Below are positions 10,765 to 22,530 of a stretch of DNA of 64,000 bases, one piece after another. Under the pieces are notes generated by a model, which saw only the letters and a program-made list of their open reading frames with translations, was not told the origin of the DNA and searched no databases. How positions within the stretch are numbered: the first letter of the stretch is position 1; the number at the start of each line of letters is the position of its first letter. The stretch covers positions 310,001 through 374,000 of the forward strand of contig PUFA01000166.1 in assembly GCA_003508835.1 (NCBI GenBank), given 5' to 3'. Both the position numbers and the translations under genes were made by a program. This DNA comes from Eonycteris spelaea (Eukaryota; Chordata; Mammalia; Chiroptera; Pteropodidae).

Positions 10765-12100
10765 AACTGCTATGGCTGCAGAAAAATAGCCTAAAAAACT
10801 ACATTAAGTCATTAATTGAAATGGAGGCTAAAAATAATGACTACATTGAGTTGTAGAAAGATAAAGTTACAGTTCATTTGCATGCCCAAGACAGTAGATT
10901 AAAAACATCTTGCCTGCTTAAAAACACTCCAGTAAACTATGTACATTCATTCAGGCACAGCATGTCTGTGAATCTCAGGACTTCTATAAGAACTATATAC
11001 AGAAGTAGTGAATGAAAAATATACAATATGAATAGCTGCATTTTTTCCATGTCATCTCTCTGGAATGCCCATTTTGGACTTCTTATATCAGCCAGTAGTA
11101 GTCTTATAATAGCTTCTATTTGCCTCTAGTGCTTTGGAAATCATTCAGGTTGACCAAATTCTGGTCCATTCTGCCTTGTATATGTTTTTCAAGTCTGTCT
11201 CCTCTTTGCCCTCCCCAATACTGTTTGCTCTGATTTTGATCATCTCTTGTTAGAATTGCTACAAGCTCAATTCCCCTGGTATTGCCCACCTCCCAGATAT
11301 CCTTCATATCACTTGAAGAATTTTTCTAACATATACAATAATCGAATCATATTATGCTTAGTTCAAATGATTTCAGATCCCCCCTGTACATACAGGCAAT
11401 ACTGCTTAAAGAATAAAAACAGAAGTTAATTAGGATGGCATAAAAGACATGTTTTGGCACCATTAGATTTTCCTTCTTCTACTTCTATTTGCTCTTCCAT
11501 CATTATACTATAGATAGCTACTGAAATACTGTGATTTAACTTAACACAATACACTTTGCATGGCTGAGGATTAGGCTGTGAGTGACAGAAAAAGAAAAAC
11601 AATAATTAGTAATGGTTTAAACAAGTTGGAGGTTTATCTCTCTTTCATGTAAAAAAAGCATAAAGGAGTGTCCAGGACTAATAAGGCAGTTTTACAAAGG
11701 TAGGGAACTAGTCCCTGTCTATACTGCTTAGACATGCTGTACCTATGGCTTTTACCTCCAAAATGGCTGCTTAAGCACCAGCCATTACATCCATCTTTTA
11801 GCAAGCCAGAAGAAGGAGGGGTGAAGTGTGCACCCTCTGAGTGATTCTTATTGAATCCCAGAACTTTAATGAAAGCAATTAATAAGGAGACTATCTTGTT
11901 CAGTTGGATTTAAAGTTGTGAAGCTAATGAGTGCAGTCTCCTTGCCACCCTGAGAAGAGAGCAGGCCTAAAAGTGGAGGCAATGTGGGGGAGCAGAGATT
12001 CTTAAACGCAGAAAAAAAACTAAGTTCTTTTAATATTTTCTGATCCCCAGCATCAAGCTGTAGCTAAAGCAAGATGTACCCTTGAATTTTTAAATTACAG
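10765..12100. other. Spacer between the inverted elements
   Basis: Mostly unassigned. The part 11575-11830 ('gtttaaacaagttggaggtttatctctctttcatg...ccaaaatggctgcttaagcaccagccatta') belongs to a common old mammalian repeat family that also appears at about 18985-19245. I cannot name it with certainty. No gene seen. Confidence 0.45.
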
Positions 12101-12118
12101 GCATACCTTGTTTTGTGT
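12101..12118 (+). repeat. Possible Tigger1-type terminal fragment
   Basis: CAGGCATACCTTGTTTT resembles the terminal repeat of Tigger1 and directly precedes the 3' end of HAL1-like copy B. The rest of a transposon is not visible, so this may be the end of an element cut by the LINE insertion. Confidence 0.35.
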
Positions 12119-12476
12119 TTTTGTCTTTAATGAAATGTAATCGACAATTAGTTGTTTGTATTTACATGTACAATTCAGAGTTTTTCTCCCACTTATAGTT
12201 GGCATACAATAATATACCAGTTTCAGTTGTATAGCATAGTGATCAGAGATCCACATAACTCACAAAGTGATCACCCCACTAAATCTAGTACCCTCTTCCT
12301 CCTTACATGTTTATTACTTTATCAACCATCTTCCCCATGCTCACTCTACATCTCCATGTCTATTCCACAACTATCCATTTGTACCTCTTAATTCCTTTGC
12401 CTTTTTTTGTCCTCCCATCTCTCCTCCCATCTAGTATCCCTCTAAATATTCTCTGTATCTATGAGTTTATTTCTGC

Positions 12477-12513
<37 letters not shown>

Positions 12514-12514
12514 G
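12477..12514 (+). repeat. (GTT)n microsatellite
   Basis: About 12 GTT units in the 3' UTR of copy B. Confidence 0.95.
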
Positions 12515-12592
12515 AATTTGTTCTTGATTCCACATGTACGTGAAATCACGCAATATTTATCTTTCTCTATCTGGCCTATTTCATTCAGCACG

Positions 12593-14132
12593 ATACCTTC
12601 TAGGTCTATCAAGGCAATATCTTCTTTCCACTCCCTTACTTTTAGTCTCTGTGTGTCTTTTAATCGGAAGTGAGTCTCTTGTAGGCAGCATATGTAGGGC
12701 TCTTATTTTCTTATCCATTCAGCCACTCTATCTTTTGGTGGGAGCGCTTAATTCTTTTCCATTTCAGGTACTTATTGATAGGATGTAGTTGTTACCATTC
12801 TTTATTCCTGTTTTTGATACATGTTTTTTTCTTCAAAGAAGTCCCTCTAACATTTCCTATAATACTGGCCCAGTGGTGATACATTCCTTTAGCTTATTTT
12901 TGTCTGAGAAGCTCTTTTATCTGTCCTTCAACTCGAAATGATAGCTTTGCTGGATAAGGTATTCTCGGTTATAGATCCTGGGTCTTCATCACACTGAATT
13001 TTTTATGCCAAGCCCTTCTGTCCTGCATAGTTTCTTTTGAGAAATCAGCTGCCAGTCTTATGGGTGCTCCCTTGAAGGTAACTATCTGCTTATCTCTTGC
13101 TGCTTTGAAGACTCTCTTTTTGTATTTAACTTTTGGCATTTAATTATGATGTGTCTCGGTGTGGGCCTCTTTGGATCCCTGGTTCTTGGGATTCTCTGTG
13201 CTTCCTGGCGTTGTATGTCTATTTCCTTCACCAGGTTAGGGAAGTTTTCATTATTTCTTCAACCATATATTCAACTTCTTGTTCTCCCTTTTCAGGTACC
13301 CCTATGACACCGATATATTTACCTTTAATAGTGTCCTATAGGCTGTATTATTATTATTTTATTATTATTATTATTATTATTACTATTATCTTGGTTTCTT
13401 TTTTCTTGCCATTCTGATTGAGTGTCCTTGGCTTTCCCATCCTCTAGATAGGGCATTTGATCCTCTTCTTTATTCACTTTGTTTATCCCTTTGTTTATTC
13501 CATTTAATATACTTCTCATCTCAGAAAACGTGCTCTTTATTTCAGACTGGTTCCCTTTATAATTTCCATTTCCATTTTCATGTTTTTTTATCTCTTGTTG
13601 AAATTCTCACTGAATTCATCTACCCTTCCCATACGTTCATTGAGCATCTTTATAACCAGTGTTTTGAACTCTGCATCTGTTAGATTGCTTGACTCCATTA
13701 TTTCTGGATCTCTGTTCTGTTCTCTCATATGGTTTCTGCTTCTTTGTCTTCCCATTTTGGCTGCTTTTCTGTTTCTATGGAGTAAGCAAAGCTCCTAGTC
13801 TCCCAGTCTTACCAGTGTGGATTTGTGTGGTAGGTATCCAGTGGCCCATTCCTGAGAGGGTTTTAGCTGCACACCAGATTTAGTCCAAGCCTGTGCCCCT
13901 CCAAGGCCACCTGTTAATATTCAGCAAGCAATCCACAGATGTTGTGTTTATAGTTGCCTCAAAAGGCCACAGCACAAACTGAGGCCAGCTCCCTCCTGTG
14001 TGAGTCTAGGCGCTGCTCAGCAAGGAGTACCTGACCTGCTGGGGATATAGCTGGAGTTGGCTTGCGTGGGGCCGCGAGTTGGGGGAGGCAGAGTTTCAGG
14101 GAATCCTCTGAGCGAAGCGACCTCTGTTATCC
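12593..14132 (-). repeat. Inverted repeat, right arm (1.54 kb)
   Basis: Partner of 8856-10394; the spacer between arms is about 2.2 kb. The outer boundary is at the 'ggataacagagg' motif and the inner boundary at 'gaaggtat', both internal to the LINE-derived sequence and not at element ends. Confidence 0.85.
13347..13388 (+). repeat. (ATT)n microsatellite
   Basis: Interrupted ATT run in copy B, homologous to the AAT run of copy A. Confidence 0.9.
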
Positions 14133-14610
14133 GGTTTTGATGATGTCTCTGCTATGGTGGGGCTATGTCCATGCACTGTGAGAGGGCAGGGCTCAACAGG
14201 GAACACAATACCACCGGCACTTCTGCCGGGGTGAGGGAGAGAACCTCGCTGTGGCCTTCACTCTGACAACTCAATTACGCCCTATAAGTCTCCACGCAGC
14301 CAAATCAGCCTGGTTCTCAGAGTAAGCAGGTCTGTCACCATAAAATCTCTCTCGCAGACACAGCCCTTTTAAGAAGCATCGTTGCTGCCACCACCTCCAA
14401 CCCACTCAGCCTCTCAGAACCCGGCAGCCTCCCGTCCTCACCCCATCCTGCTTTCTGTTGTTGCAGAGTGATTTCCTAGATTTCTCCCTAGTTGTATGGC
14501 TTGTTCATCTAGATCCCAGGCGATTTTTCCTTGCTGTTTGCTCCTTGTTTCCATCACAACTTTTATTTGGTTGGCAGAGGATGAATGGCCTCTATCATCT
14601 ATGCCAATTT

Positions 14611-16879
14611 TTTTTCCTCTCAGCCATAGCATTTTATTTTATTTTTTAATTTTTTTTCATAGCAAGTTTAAACTCTTGTCAATTCAGGATTTTTTCCTTT
14701 CTCCCCATATTTGTTTAGGTCATTCAAACTCCTTTATGTTTATATGAGCTCATCATATTGGAGTTGGGTGTGGAATTGGACATTGGTCCAATTGAGCGGT
14801 GACAAAGGCCTTCACTAATGCAGTGGCTGTAAAGTCTTATCTTTTAAGTACAGAGGAGTATATAGAGGAAATTCTACCACTCAGATGCCTCTCACTATAA
14901 ATATAACAAAATTAAAATAATGCCTATACAAGTTAGAAAATGATTATTACATTTTTAAAGTGTAAATTGACTTCTAATTCACTTTAGATAGTCTGTTCTA
15001 TACAGAGAAGAATTGTAATGACACAAATAATAATTGTTTGAGTATTGGGAATGGCATGAACATAGATTCCAAGTAACTTCTAATTTTATCCATCCACACT
15101 ATTTATATGCCCTGGAAAAACTCTATTTAGCTCAGTCTCATTAGATAGTTAAATAAGAGTTAAATGAGAATAGTTGATGAGTTCAAGTCAGAACTTTGGT
15201 TCCAGTTTAATCCATGTCTGATTGTGAGGATCAAGATAGTGAGGGTACTGAGGATCTTAATCGCTTCATACAGACCCCTATATTACAGAATAATCTATTT
15301 CATGACCCTAGTGGAAAATATACAGTTTGACAACAAATGTAATTTATTATCAAATTAATCCTTGATATCAAAAGATTATAAAACAATTGGTAAATACAAA
15401 ATTGCAACAGATAAAACCCTGTCTCTACTCTCTATACTCAGAAATTTTTTTCTTTAATTCCCATACAAATCCTAAAAGAATGGTGCTACTATTTACTAAG
15501 GTGATGAAGACTGAGGAGCAGATTTTTTTTGTTGTTTTCTCACCTGTAAATAGTAACATTTATACCCAGTATATAAAGTACTTCTTAGTGTTTAATGTAA
15601 CGAACACAAGGAGCACATAGAGGATTTCTGAGAGTTTTAAGAGAATCTCAAAGCCAAAGATGCATTAGAGATCATCTAGCTCAATGGCTTTTGAAATTTT
15701 TTACTTTCATTCAAAAGAAATAAATTTTACATCTTAACCCAGCACACAGACATATGTATACACACATACATACATATACACACATATCACTGAAACAAAA
15801 GTTTATTGAAATGAATATCCTTATGATGTATTATGTACTCTGGTATTTTGTTTTATTTTGAATTCTGGTAGTTAACTACTAAGTTAATTTTACAAACCCT
15901 CAGTTTCAAAAACATGGATGTAGCTCAACCTTTCTAGTGTGTTGCTGAGGAAACAAACCCAGGAAAGAGTAAGTGATTTATAAATGCCCTCCCCCAAAGT
16001 TAGTGGCAATGCTGGACCTGAATACAGGTCTCTTGACTCATTATTAATAAGTAAAAAAAAAAAAACTAGATCCTCCTTTCCAGTTGTTCCCATATTTTCA
16101 TTTTCTTTTTTAAAAATGTATTAAAGTGGATTATCCTTAGTAGCAGCTTAAGCAGCTTTCTTAAACTAAATGTGCCCTACCTACCTGCCTTATTTTATAA
16201 GCTTACATTTTTATAAACACAACATAACATAACATTTTTAATTAAAATATTAAATTATTTGTATTTAGCATGCATAATCCAATATACTTTATTGGATTAT
16301 ATACTTTAAAGTTATTCATGGATTATTCAAAGCTAAATTCAGTAAGCATAAAATGAATTAATTCTAGTTCATCATGAAGCTCATCAGATTGTGTGCACAC
16401 TGCAGATATAGAAGCTCGAGTTTATGGAGAATTCTGGTTAATGGTTTATTTCCACTCAGCGTGCGGAAATAAACCACCACTACATGGAAGTTGTGTGTGT
16501 GCTGGGGAAATGAATTAATGAATTAAGTTCCTGTGGCCTTGGGGAACTTACAAGCTAACAAGATAGATAGTCAAACCAATAGCCATAATTCAATATGAGA
16601 TACATTAAAGAAGATATAAGAGATATCATAGAAGCACAGAGTAACTGTGCTTAACTACTGTAGGAACATAGTTGAAAGGAGAAATCGATTCTCCTTGGGG
16701 GTATAAACGGGTTAGAAAGACTGCAATGGGGAGATAACATTTTTTCTGCACTTCGAAAGATGAATAGAAATTTGCTGACCAGATGAAGGGTTAAAGGAAT
16801 AAGGAGAGGAGAGACTGGCTTGATGGTGGGGGTTAGGGGGTGGGGATAGTATAGGATGAATAGCATATCATGGAGAGAA
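14611..16879. other. Unassigned intergenic sequence
   Basis: No gene recognised. A short CA/TA-rich stretch lies at about 15745-15785. Confidence 0.4.
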
Positions 16880-17026
16880 ATCACTGACTAGATCATGGAT
16901 ACCGCGTTACGATTGGTCATATGTGACATGATTAGATATTTAGACTTTATCCTAGGGTGAATGAGTCATCAAAGAGTTTAATAAAGTAATTTTGGAAGCA
17001 ATGTAGTTACTAAATGGGAGGCTATT
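16880..17026 (+). repeat. Old interspersed repeat, left part
   Basis: The 'gacatgattagatatttagactttatcctagg...aataaagtaattttggaagca' pattern is a widespread old mammalian repeat (L2-like, name uncertain). It is interrupted at 17027 by an LTR and resumes at 17906. Confidence 0.45.
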
Positions 17027-17898
17027 ATGGGTTGAATTGTATCTTCCAAAAAAGATATGTTGAAATCTGTCCTACCTCCAGTACTTCAGAATGGGCCTTA
17101 TTTGGAAACAGTCTTTGCAGATGATGAAGTTAAGATAAATCATTAGGGTGGGCCTTAGTCCAATAAGATTGGTGTCCTTATAAGAAAGGAGGAATTTAGA
17201 CACAGATACAGACATTCACAAAACGGAAGACTACATGATGAGACAGAGGGAAAATGCCACGTAATGGTGAAAGCCAGGGGTGATACATCTACACAACAAG
17301 GAATGCCAAAGATTGCCAGCAAACCACCAGAAGCTAAGAAAGAGGGATGGAACAGATTCTCCCTTAAAGGACTCAGAAGGGATTAACACTACAGACACCT
17401 TGATTTTGGATTTTTAGCCTCTAGTACTGTGAGACAAAATTCCTGTTACAGTCATCCCTCAGTATATGCAGAAAATTGGTTCCAGGAGCTCCTCGAGGCC
17501 AAAATCTGAGAATGCTCAAGCCCCTTATATAAAATGGCATGGTATTTGCGTGTAACCTATGCACATCCTCCCGTATACTTTAAATCATCTCTAGATTGCT
17601 TATAATACCTAATACAATTTAAATTCTATGTAAACGTTATTATACTATATTGTTTAGGGAATAATAACAAGGAATAAAGGTCTCTACATGTTCTGTACAG
17701 TACAGACGCAACCATCATAGGCCTAACTACATAGTACATATCGGCAACAAGGTAACATTTTTTTAATCTGCATATTTTCAATTCTAATTTGTTTGAATCC
17801 ATGAATATGAAACCCACAGATACAGAAGGCCATTTTTATTTTAAGCCACTCTGTTTTTTTGGTACTTTGATACAGCAGCCCTAGGAAACTAATACAAA
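17027..17898 (+). mobile_element. Old LTR, MaLR/MLT1-like, with a nested MITE
   Basis: Consensus phrases in order include 'tgggttgaattgtatc', 'cagaatgggccttatttgg', 'ggtgtccttataag', 'aaccaccagaagcta', 'ttttaagccactctg' and 'ctaggaaactaatac'. GGCTATT occurs at both edges (17020-17026 and 17899-17905), a target duplication. The element is interrupted by a DNA-transposon MITE at 17449-17837. The family name is assigned from memory and could be another MaLR-related or unrelated group. Confidence 0.6.
17449..17837. mobile_element. TcMar-Tigger-like MITE
   Basis: It starts CAGTCATCCCTCAGTATATG directly after TA and ends with a decayed complement ('gatacagaaggccat'). The subterminal 'gaatatgaaacccacagata' and 'ccaggagctcctcgaggcc' fit the 'cagt.ggccctccgtatccg' group of Tigger-related MITEs. 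It splits the LTR between 'aaaattcctgtt' and 'ttttaagccactctg'. Confidence 0.6.
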
Positions 17899-17905
17899 GG
17901 CTATT

Positions 17906-18100
17906 GAGCAGTACAGTCTAAAGTGATGAGACTGAACGAGAGAGTGACAGTGGAGATTTCAGAAATATCATAAATCTGAAAGATATCGATGAGGTAAAAG
18001 CAACAAGATTTAATGACTGGCTGAATATGGAGAGGGAGGAGTCCAAGATGGATACAGAGCACAAACCCCCAGCCTTCAAATTAAAAACCACACTCTCGTC
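17906..18100 (+). repeat. Old interspersed repeat, right part
   Basis: Continues the repeat interrupted at 17027 ('gagtgacagtggagatttcagaaatatc'). Confidence 0.35.
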
Positions 18101-20499
18101 TAAGGAGCTAGAATAGATAGACACTCAAGCCATTAACTAACCTGTAAATATATAGGAAAAGAAACCATGGCAAGAAAACTACTGAGTTCACTTTTGGACA
18201 TTATGGAGAATATATTCTTGACAAAAAGGGAAGGCATTGACCTGTCTTTTCTCCAGGATTGCTAATACCCCATGTATCTCATCCAAAGGGATTGGCCTGC
18301 TACCTGTTCCTGTCCCACTGGCCATATCTCTTTGTTATGAACACCTGTTCCAAACTAGGCCAACTAGATTGTCTCTGCAGAGAAATGGAAATAGGTCTGT
18401 ATGTATCTAGATACCTAATATGGAAACTGCAGCAACTTTAGCCTTCTATATAGACTAAGTAGCAAAGAAAGCTGGTTTGCAGAGAAATAAGAATTAAGCA
18501 GATGTTAGAAAGAAGTAAATATGAGAGAGAGAGGCACATGCTGCTTGGGTTCCTTATGGCTTTTCCTTTTCTGGTTCCAATCCCTTTCTAATAGCAGCTG
18601 CATTCCTGCCTGTGGATTCTGTAAAAGTTCCTCCGTATCCTTATACTTCACTCAACTTTTTATATGTCCCTAACTGGAGTTCATTTCAAAAAATCCTAAC
18701 CAACACAGATGTGTTGAATCTGAAATGTGAAGATAAAGCTGAGGTTGGAGAGAGGTCATATTTGGGTACAGGAATAACTGAAAGTCACTGGAGTAGATGA
18801 AATCACCACAAAGAGCTCATAATAAATGGGGGGAAAAGTGGGGAGAAAGGGGTAAAAAGAAAGGATGGATCTCTTAGGAACTTTAATATTTAAGAAATGT
18901 ATACAGAAATAGGTGTCAATGAAGAAGTGTATAAATAACAGGAAGCTGGGAGAGAATGCTTTTGTAGAACCCAAGAAATAAGAGTTTTCGGGTTGCACTT
19001 ACAGAAAATCCAACCAGCAGTAGCTTAAACAGGTATTGATTTATTTGTCACAAACAATAAGATGTCCAGAACTTGTAAAACAGATCAACAAGTTCATTAG
19101 GGACCCAGGCTCTTCCTCTCTCTCTCTCTCTCTCCTAATATCTTTAACATCTATCCTTCATATTTATGGTCACAAGATGGTTGATACACTTTCCAGGTGT
19201 GGGGCAGGCATGGTGGGGTAGGGGAAGAGAAAGGGTAAAGGGTAATAGGTGGTGCCAGTTCCTTGTCGGAAGCCCTATTTATGTCATTTATGTCTCAATT
19301 AGCTATCCCTAAGTGGAGGAGGACTAGAAGAGAACTGTGTCTGAGGGTTAGGTCAGCCACTCAGCTTTCCGCAACAGAGGACAATAAACAAAAGCTACCA
19401 GGAGGTCAAAAAGAATGATAACTGGAAAGGTGAAAGGGGGCAGGGAACAACACACAATGATGACACAACTTTGTTAGAAAGCGCCTGGTAACCTTATCAA
19501 AAGCAATTTCAGGGGTGTATTAGGAGAGGGTTGTTGAAGGCTCACTGGTGAGTGAAAAAATGAGAATAAATGGTTCTTTCCTAATGTTTGAAAAGGAGAA
19601 TAATGTAGGAAGCAAAAATCTAAAGGAGAGTCATAATGAAGAGACGTTGGTTTTAGGATAGTGGATACTTGATCATATTTATAGGCTGAGTAGTAGAAAC
19701 AATTAGAAGGTGGAGATATGAGGTATAATGCTATGAAATAAAGATCAACTGTTGGAAAAAAATCCAAAAATCCTAAGTAGCAGGGTATTCAACACATTCT
19801 GAAAAAGATCTACCTCTTCTTCCAAAACAAGGATAATAACAATAGTGTAAGTTTAGATGTGGAAATGAAAAAAAAGTAAAATTGTTGAAAATTCTATTTT
19901 GGCAAAAATATACTTTAAAACAGTTCCAGTTTTAAGAGATAAATTTTGAATTCACTATTTCCAGTTTTAAGAAAGGCATGAGAAAGTAGTAATAGTCAAA
20001 ATTCAGGCGTGTTTTGTTTATTTAGACCAGACACAAGGAGAGACCACTTTGGGATTTTTCGGACTTATAGAAACAGAGACAGGAAAGGATAGAAGCTTTT
20101 CTGGGCCTCTCCACAATTTACTATTTTTTTCCCTCTCCATGCCGGGGATGGAGGGCCCCAGAGAGTATGGAGATGATACTTGGCATTTTCCCACTGCGTA
20201 CTAAAAGCAGTGAAGAAAAGATGCCTGAGCCAGGAGCAATGGCCAAAGCCCTTGCTAGGAAGCATCCAGAACTTGCTCTGCAAATTTATTTCGATCCTGC
20301 TCTCAACTCCTTCACCTTAGAACACTTCGGAGGTGCCGTTCAGCAGGACTAGAGAGCAAAAAGCCATAACTGGAATCTTCAGAAATCTGGGAAGTGACAG
20401 AGGACAAAGAGCTGGTCAAATCATGAAATAAGAAGCAACAGCAGTGACCCAGCAGTGTCTAGCCTCGGCGACTTACAAAATCAGAGCCCGCATCTGATG
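18101..20499. other. Upstream of RAB39A; no gene recognised
   Basis: Contains an old repeat at about 18985-19245 (same family as 11575-11830, with 'cagtagcttaaacaggtattgatttatttgtcac' and 'gtcacaagatggttgatacac'). A (TC)n run lies at about 19107-19133. The part 20080-20350 is mixed-complexity sequence with an open frame that I do not recognise. Confidence 0.4.
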
Positions 20500-20639
20500 A
20501 GCCTCCCTGACGCTCGTAAGAAAACGATTCTCACTTTTCATTGGCTGACCCTCCTGAGTTGCTTCATTTTCATTGTTGTTGTTGCTGTCACATCCTTTAA
20601 CCACACTCACTTTCCGTGGCGCCCAATGAGCTTCACTAG

Positions 20640-21560
<921 letters not shown>

Positions 21561-22429
21561 GGGAGAACTGCCAGTAGGGTTCCCAGATTTGTGATTGATC
21601 TCTTTAGCTTCACAGCAAGCCGCGCTCCATTCCAGGTTACTGCATGAGCTCATTGGGCATCTTTCACGGGGAGATGGATGCGGTAATGGTTTGAACACCT
21701 CACAGCACCGATGTGGTCATCAGAAATACTGGGCCATGCCCCGTGGGAATGTCTGGTACAGCAGCTAGATGTAACATCAGGGACACTGACACAGCTGAGG
21801 GTTTTTTGTTGTTTTGTTTTTTAAGGGTCGAGTTGTCTTTAGAAGTTTGTCATCACTGATGTTTTGGTGGGAAAAGAGATACTGAGATATGTCAGGAACT
21901 TTGATTTTATTTATAATGGGCACTTAACATCCCCGGGTGATCGTATATAACAATAAACATTTCTAAATATAGGAGGGTACGTATCAATAGTCTCATTCTA
22001 AGTGTTTGCTGTGACCTTTAAAAAAGGATTTCACAAAGGCTACTCATGTAAATAAAAACTAAAGGTAAATTGTATTCATTTCCTGGATATTTAAGACTGA
22101 ATCAGATTACAAAGCACATTTGAAATTTCTAGGATTTGAGGGCACTTTTTAGAGAAAGGTGGGGAATTTGATATTGTAGTTTTTTTTTTTTAAGATTGCA
22201 TTATCAATTTGAACCCACTGAAGCAAGCATTTTACAGTCTTCAGCAAGTACTAGGCTTGTGAAACACAGTACTCCACCAGGGGACTTCCCAAGCAGGGCT
22301 TCACCTCACCCCCAGCTAGTATCCATTCTTTATGAGATCAGCCTACTTCTGTGAGATTGTTCCAACATTTAAAGTTTTGGCTTCCAATGCCAGTTATGAC
22401 AATGATTTATAGAGATAATAAGGGAAGCT

Positions 22430-22530
22430 TAGCTTGCTTATACCCTAGTTTTCCTATGTATGAAATGGAAAGATGGTAAGGCTACCCCTTCAGAGAGGTG
22501 TTAACGGTTATTGACTTGAATTATACGATA
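22430..22530 (+). repeat. Possible MIR fragment
   Basis: 'ccctagttttcctatgtatgaaatggaaagatggtaa' resembles the MIR phrase for 'cagtttcctcatctgtaaaatgggga'. Weak. Confidence 0.35.

Larger units (their letters stand above)
12119..14610 (-). mobile_element. HAL1-like half-LINE, copy B
   Basis: Same architecture as copy A but on the opposite strand: the 3' UTR is at the left (12119-12592), the ORF1-like part at about 13090-13760 and the 5' region at 13760-14610. Its 3' UTR differs from that of copies A and C and contains a (GTT)n run, so it belongs to another subfamily. Its 5' outermost 480 bp are also clearly diverged from A, while the middle is nearly identical to A. No reverse transcriptase is encoded and the frame is broken. 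Confidence 0.75.
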
